Below, one piece after another: positions 63,813-64,000 of a DNA stretch of 64,000 nucleotides. The stretch spans positions 124,001 to 188,000 of the forward strand of contig NZ_JBIGIB010000007.1 in assembly GCF_043555935.1 (NCBI RefSeq), read 5' to 3'. The stretch comes from Pelomonas baiyunensis. Its GTDB lineage: Bacteria > Pseudomonadota > Gammaproteobacteria > Burkholderiales > Burkholderiaceae_C. Position 1 is the first letter of the stretch, and every line of letters starts with the position of its first letter. The notes under the pieces are model-generated. The model was given only the letters and a program-made list of their open reading frames with translations. It searched no databases and was not told where the DNA came from. A program made the position numbers and the translations under genes.

Positions 63813-64000
63813 TCAGTTCGCGGCCGCCGAAGCAGCGGGCTGTGCGGATGCTGCAGGCGCCACGATCGCGCCTGGAATCGCGGCCGCGCCGGAAGCTGCC
63901 GCGGCCGCAGCGGGTGCGCGGTCCAACACGCTGTCCGACGAGGATCCCGTCACTCGGCCATTCGACAAAGCGGCCAGCCCCAGGGTGCATCCGAAAAAGA
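63813..64000 (-). CDS. secG: Preprotein translocase subunit SecG (C-terminal part; 5' end off window)
   Basis: The last 61 codons of a minus-strand gene ending at 63813. It opens in a hydrophobic segment (FFGCTLGLAALSN) that fits the second SecG helix, followed by a long Ala/Pro/Ser-rich tail (ending QPAASAAAN), as is usual for betaproteobacterial SecG. The position ahead of tRNA-Leu and nuoA is the typical place of secG. SecG assists the SecYE channel. Identification rests on this helix plus synteny, since most of the protein lies outside. Confidence 0.75.
   Translation of the reverse strand, partial: FFGCTLGLAALSNGRVTGSSSDSVLDRAPAAAAAASGAAAIPGAIVAPAASAQPAASAAAN

Overview
This 64 kb, high-GC window reads as the chromosome of a betaproteobacterium. 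Burkholderiales is the best guess, near the Comamonadaceae or the Leptothrix/Rubrivivax/Ideonella group. The reasons are the gene order secG - tRNA-Leu(GAG) - nuoA..N - DUF2818 - NUDIX, a tandem glycine riboswitch ahead of gcvT, a TPP-riboswitch thiC-thiO-thiS-thiG-thiDE operon, and a PEP-CTERM protein. The placement is inferred from gene content; I ran no searches. I see no insertion sequence, prophage, CRISPR array or plasmid gene. Nearly all genes are intact and ordinary for such a genome.

Layout. 1-2964 (-): a flavodoxin-fold oxidoreductase, a membrane-fusion protein and an FtsX/LolCE-type ABC permease, chained by ATGA overlaps; the permease runs off the left edge. 3115-4901 (+): an LpxL-type acyltransferase and an LpxO-type hydroxylase, both acting on lipid A. 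5002-9633 (+): a secreted beta-propeller/amidohydrolase and an MFS exporter. 9638-16965 (+): a tandem glycine riboswitch, then gcvT, gcvH, gcvP, an unrecognised small membrane protein, sdaA and an NRDE-family gene in tight succession. 17171-18796 (+): an unrecognised Pro/Ala-rich repeat protein. 18824-20860: a quinone-reductase-like dehydrogenase divergent from a LysR regulator. 20900-26515 (-): the thiamin operon. 26616-27125 (-): a PEP-CTERM protein. 27387-31833 (-): the first RND pump (adaptor and permease). 32294-33959 (-): aroC and a CBS-domain protein. 34033-36487 (+): an O-acetylhomoserine sulfhydrylase-type enzyme, an alpha/beta hydrolase and an Mpo1-like protein. 36542-37363 (-): MipA/OmpV. 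37435-40241: kbl-tdh divergent from an XRE-cupin regulator. 40266-43333: YihY/BrkB, DUF2069 and a GlcD-type flavoprotein. 43311-47738 (-): the second RND pump. 47856-63434 (-): NUDIX, DUF2818 and all 14 complex I genes (operon order nuoA to nuoN). 63618-63702 (-): tRNA-Leu. 63813-64000 (-): the C-terminal end of secG.

How the genes work together. Two loci make a one-way catabolic route: Tdh and Kbl turn threonine into glycine plus acetyl-CoA, the glycine-riboswitch operon oxidises glycine to a C1 unit, and SdaA in that operon deaminates serine to pyruvate. NADH from these steps can feed complex I. The thiamin operon is controlled by its own end product through the TPP riboswitch. LpxL, LpxO, MipA and the two RND pumps all concern the envelope.

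The most novel-looking items are the repeat protein at 17171-18796, the low-GC small membrane protein at 14347-14730, and the operator architecture at 39614-39672. I did not find a clearly new multi-gene system.
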